A stretch of 9,084 bases of DNA from an uncultured Clostridia bacterium. Lineage in GTDB: Bacteria; Bacillota; Clostridia; Oscillospirales; CAG-272. The notes beneath the pieces are model-generated. The model saw only the letters and a program-made list of their open reading frames with translations. It searched no databases and was not told the origin of the DNA. Made by a program: the position numbers and the translations under genes. Positions 6,555 to 9,084 of the stretch are shown piece by piece. Every line of letters starts with the position of its first letter. Position 1 is the first letter of the stretch. The stretch is from NCBI GenBank assembly GCA_946040935.1, contig CAMGCN010000021.1, forward strand, positions 1 through 9,084, given 5' to 3'.

Positions 6555-6660
6555 CCGATTTTAAGAAAAAAACCTCGCGTATTTTGAAAAATTCACAAAA
6601 AACGCTCAAACACCGAACACGAATATAAAAATTCATCAAAAATGTCCGATTTCCAATACG

Positions 6661-6697
6661 CTAATAAAAAACCTCTCTGCATTTGCAGAGAGGTTTT
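6661..6697 (-). terminator. Intrinsic terminator of the SLH-protein gene
   Basis: A 13-bp perfect stem (arms 6668-6680 and 6685-6697; GC core CCTCTCTGC / GCAGAGAGG, four-base loop) begins 13 bases past the TAA at 6712-6710. On the minus strand it is followed by TTTTTTATTAG. The strong GC core and U tract make it a textbook rho-independent terminator. Confidence 0.92.
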
Positions 6698-6709
6698 GAA
6701 AATATCAGA

Positions 6710-8866
6710 TTACAGCCCGTATGCCAAAAGGAATCTTTCAAGTATAGACGCGGTCTGCGCTCTTGTAGCGTTTCCGCCCGGGTTCATAGTAGTTTCGGTC
6801 ATACCGGTGATAAATCCGGTCGCTCTCGCCCAGGACAGAGCTTCTTTCGCATATTGCTCCGCCTTGTCGAAATCTGTATAAACGCTCATGTCTGCACGCG
6901 ACTCGGTGTTATAACCCTTATATGTGGCATATCTGTACAGTATAGCGGCAAATTGCTGACGGGTAATATCATCTGAAGGCGAAAATTCCCTTTCGCTTGT
7001 TCCTGCGACTATTTTGTTTGCGTATGCCCATTTAACCGCCGACTCATACCATTCATTTTCGGCAACATCGGTAAAAGGATTTTTCATATCCGAGGTATCC
7101 GGTGTGCCCTCGAGGTTGTAAAGCACTCTTACGAGCATAGCACGGGAAGCGTTTGTTTCAGGTGAGAAAATACCGCCGCCCATACCGCTCATGAGCTTGT
7201 CGCTCACCGCAGAATATACCGCCGTCTCATACCATGCGCCGGGAGCCACATCCTTAAACGAGCCGTTGTTTACCTGCAAAAACTCTGTCGCACGTCCGCC
7301 GACCGTATCGGAAACCGTAACGGTACCTATATAGTTTGCGCCGTATAACGAGGAGTAAACGCCGGCATTTGCAAACTGTACCGCGCCCGCGCTCTTTGAT
7401 GAAAGCTCACCGTAAGGGGATGTAGACAAACGAAGATATACTTTATATTCGCCTGCTGCGGCCGTATCGGGTACGGAAAGCATAATCTTATACTCGCTTG
7501 TCGTTGCACTTGTCCAGCTTTTCGCGTCAACATATGCGTCGGTAACTGTAGCATTGCCCGATTCGGAAACGATGATAAGTGAACAATAGGGGTTAAACAG
7601 CAAATTACCGAATCCTGTATTTTCGATTTTACCGGTAAGTGTTGCGACGCTTCCCTTTGCCACGCTCTGCTGCACTTTTGCCTCGCGGATTACAAAACGG
7701 TAGCCCATGTGGTCGGTGATAAACTTGTTTAAGTCCTTGCCGTAGTATTCGGAAATATCCGGCGTATCCTCGGATACGTCCGATTCGCTTAAATACACTT
7801 TTCTCAATGCGCTTGCCGTAACCTGAGATGAGGAAGCTATGTTACGCAAATAGGAAAGGTGTGTATCATAAAGTTCGGAAATAAAAGCGCTTCCGGTATA
7901 AATGGGAGAGTTTCCGTCAATAAGAGACTGTTCGCTCTTTGCATATCCCAGCTCGCCTCCGTAGGGCATGCGGAGCGCCTGAGAGGAAAGGAAATTAATC
8001 CCCTCGCTGCGGATAAGCGACTGGCCGCCCGACCATGTGCCGCAGTCGCGGTCGTCATAAAGATATCCGTCGTTATACATACCGAGGCGGTATGCGGGGC
8101 TGTCGGGCGAAAGGGGAAGCATTTTTTTGAATTTCGGCGGATAAACATTAAGATATTTTAGTATAAACTCCGCCTTGCGGGTAAGGACGTTAATACTCGG
8201 ATCGAGGTTTTCAAGCCACGCACCCACGATCGCATTCTGCGAGCTTGCGTCATTTCCCGTTGCGAGGTACTTGTTTCCCCACATCTCTCCGTAAGGCCCT
8301 ATCATGCCGCATTCAACCGCGATGACCGTGCTCTTATATTTATTAATAACACGGGATATCTGTTCTATATGGTATATAATCCACATGAGCTCGTCAGGCT
8401 CGCTTCCGACAAATCCCTCATAGTCGTAAGCAAATCTCGGTATACAGAGAACTCCGTTTTGCTTTGCGCCCTCAAACGCCGCTTCTATCGCTCCGAGCGT
8501 CTGTGCGTCTATCGGAATATTTTCACCGCCGACGACTTTCTTGCCCGCATTAGAGACGTTTGTCCGTCCCTCATATGTAAAATCGTTTCCCGAGGAAAAC
8601 GCGGCAAGCTGAAACATGGGAGTATATACCCCATATTCGTCAAAGTCGCTTTTTTGAGACACGCGCGTCTGACCGTTACCGCAAACGATCCAGTTTGCAG
8701 TATCCGTATATTTCGCGACGCCGCGTCCCGGGTTTTTATCAAATGTCAGTGTGGAATCTTTGTAATCAATTCCCGAATCAGTCATTTGTGCGGCTGACAC
8801 GGGGCATATGCCAAACGTGCATACAAGCATAACCGCACAAAGGGTAAGAGACAAAAATCTTTTCAT
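6710..8866 (-). CDS. Secreted SLH-anchored surface protein with DUF4874/DUF4832-like domains
   Basis: A 718-residue exported protein. Residues 1-25 are a signal peptide (MKR, hydrophobic core, cleavage likely after PVSA). Residues about 40-220 resemble DUF4874, a TIM-barrel-like domain: NPGRG (45-49), IPRFAYDYEG (142-151) and ECGMIGPYGEMWG (185-197), with Glu185 and Glu194 as possible catalytic acids. Residues about 230-525 resemble DUF4832: MYNDGY (263-268), GGELGY (303-308), HMGYRFVIREA (386-396) and NTGFGNL (416-422), then a beta-rich part. Three SLH repeats follow at about 537-587, 598-647 and 663-714, each with F/Y-x-D and a degenerate TRAE motif (SRAM, TRQQ, TRAQ). These would bind pyruvylated secondary wall polymer. 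A glycan-related role is plausible but unproven. The ATG at 8866 has GGGAGGAT at ideal spacing. The frame extends to 9058, but that extension runs into adapter sequence and is not real. Confidence 0.9.
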   Translation of the reverse strand: MKRFLSLTLCAVMLVCTFGICPVSAAQMTDSGIDYKDSTLTFDKNPGRGVAKYTDTANWIVCGNGQTRVSQKSDFDEYGVYTPMFQLAAFSSGNDFTYEGRTNVSNAGKKVVGGENIPIDAQTLGAIEAAFEGAKQNGVLCIPRFAYDYEGFVGSEPDELMWIIYHIEQISRVINKYKSTVIAVECGMIGPYGEMWGNKYLATGNDASSQNAIVGAWLENLDPSINVLTRKAEFILKYLNVYPPKFKKMLPLSPDSPAYRLGMYNDGYLYDDRDCGTWSGGQSLIRSEGINFLSSQALRMPYGGELGYAKSEQSLIDGNSPIYTGSAFISELYDTHLSYLRNIASSSQVTASALRKVYLSESDVSEDTPDISEYYGKDLNKFITDHMGYRFVIREAKVQQSVAKGSVATLTGKIENTGFGNLLFNPYCSLIIVSESGNATVTDAYVDAKSWTSATTSEYKIMLSVPDTAAAGEYKVYLRLSTSPYGELSSKSAGAVQFANAGVYSSLYGANYIGTVTVSDTVGGRATEFLQVNNGSFKDVAPGAWYETAVYSAVSDKLMSGMGGGIFSPETNASRAMLVRVLYNLEGTPDTSDMKNPFTDVAENEWYESAVKWAYANKIVAGTSEREFSPSDDITRQQFAAILYRYATYKGYNTESRADMSVYTDFDKAEQYAKEALSWARATGFITGMTETTMNPGGNATRAQTASILERFLLAYGL

Positions 8867-8869
8867 ACA

Positions 8870-8877
8870 ATCCTCCC
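8870..8877 (-). promoter_or_regulatory. Shine-Dalgarno site fixing the SLH-protein start
   Basis: GGGAGGAT (minus strand, 8877-8870) is three bases upstream of the ATG at 8866, with the GGAGG core five bases away. With the signal peptide that follows, it decides this start over the upstream in-frame codons. Confidence 0.85.
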
Positions 8878-8878
8878 G

Positions 8879-8895
8879 GGCAGAATAGATCTGCC
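8879..8895 (-). promoter_or_regulatory. Leader stem-loop abutting the SLH-gene ribosome site
   Basis: In the transcript, GGCAGA / TCTGCC (8895-8890 and 8884-8879) can form a 6-bp stem with a five-base loop, ending two bases before the GGGAGG. It lies near the predicted 5' end of the mRNA. It could stabilise the messenger or affect ribosome access, but no known riboswitch fold is evident. Confidence 0.4.
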
Positions 8896-8906
8896 TTTTT
8901 TCTTTT

Positions 8907-8915
8907 ATTATAACA
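8907..8915 (-). promoter_or_regulatory. Extended -10 promoter of the SLH-protein gene
   Basis: TGTTATAAT on the minus strand (8915-8907) is a perfect TATAAT with the TGn extension. No convincing -35 sits 16-18 bases upstream, where a T-rich stretch occurs, but an extended -10 can work without one. Predicted transcription would start near 8900, giving a leader of about 34 bases. The rest of the gap (8916-9043) is AT-rich with only a weak GGATTT/AAATCC hairpin (9001-9020), and I see no gene in it. Confidence 0.7.
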
Positions 8916-9043
8916 TACGTTTGAAAAAAATGCTGTACAAAACTTTTGGAAAAAAACATGCAATATGCACAAAAAACGAATAACTTACAAGGTCTTCGGC
9001 GGATTTTTCGGCTGAAATCCCATTTTTGTTGCATAATATATAC

Positions 9044-9084
9044 CTGTCTCTTATACACATCTCCGAGCCCACGAGACGCTACGC
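9044..9084. other. Illumina Nextera adapter with partial i7 index (non-genomic)
   Basis: Bases 9044-9062 are the exact 19-base Tn5 mosaic end as read through (CTGTCTCTTATACACATCT). Bases 9063-9077 are CCGAGCCCACGAGAC, the Nextera read-2 adapter complement. The last seven, GCTACGC, match the first seven of index N709 (GCTACGCT) as I recall the index table. This is library-preparation sequence left on the contig end. Genomic sequence ends at 9043. Confidence 0.97.

Noticed and set aside
1..9043. CRISPR arrays, tRNA or rRNA genes, prophage or complete insertion sequences
   Set aside because: I saw no regularly spaced repeats, no cloverleaf or rRNA-like sequence, and no transposase or phage protein in any open frame.
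8867..9058. In-frame upstream extension of the SLH protein by 64 codons
   Set aside because: It reads through the promoter, leader and Nextera adapter. The ATG at 8866 has a strong Shine-Dalgarno site and is followed at once by a signal peptide.

Overview
The window looks like a stretch of chromosome from a low-to-moderate-GC Firmicute, most likely a Clostridia/Oscillospiraceae-type gut bacterium. The reasons are Firmicutes-style strong Shine-Dalgarno sites, an EndoA/NdoA-type MazF, a heterodimeric multidrug-type ABC exporter, a TVP38-family membrane protein and an S-layer-homology (SLH) anchored surface protein, which implies a Gram-positive type wall. The taxonomic call is inference from gene content only. 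The last 41 bases are not genomic: they are an Illumina Nextera adapter plus the start of an i7 index, so the right edge is an untrimmed contig end.

Layout, left to right. The 3' end of an alanine racemase gene (1-174, +) overlaps a YihY/BrkB-family membrane protein (to 991, +) that seems to start at a non-canonical ATT codon. A hairpin terminator (about 1014-1045) separates it from a convergent minus-strand operon of three tightly coupled genes. Read in transcription order these are a six-helix membrane protein of unknown function (5167-4481), then two half-transporters of an ABC exporter (4484-2769 and 2769-1045). Both junctions overlap (ATGA and TAATG), so the three products are probably made together. 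The first ABC half carries the degenerate ATP site residues and the second the intact ones, the pattern of asymmetric heterodimeric exporters of the TM287/288, BmrCD and LmrCD type.

A divergent intergenic region (5168-5325) holds likely promoters for both directions and a 17-bp palindrome in front of a mazF-type RNase toxin gene (5326-5709, +) that has no antitoxin gene beside it. A 117-bp nested inverted repeat (5744-5860) lies between mazF and a convergent TVP38/TMEM64 membrane protein gene (5849-6541, -), and supplies the last codons of the latter. Then comes a clear terminator (6661-6697) for a large minus-strand gene (6710-8866) encoding a secreted protein with DUF4874/DUF4832-like TIM-barrel and beta domains and three C-terminal SLH repeats, with its own promoter and a leader hairpin.

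The genes do not form one obvious pathway. The most distinctive points are the ATT start, the nested palindrome, the lone mazF separated from alr by an oppositely oriented ABC block, the uncharacterised membrane protein coupled to the exporter, and the adapter-derived false N-terminus (MYKRQ) that an automatic ORF call gives to the SLH protein.
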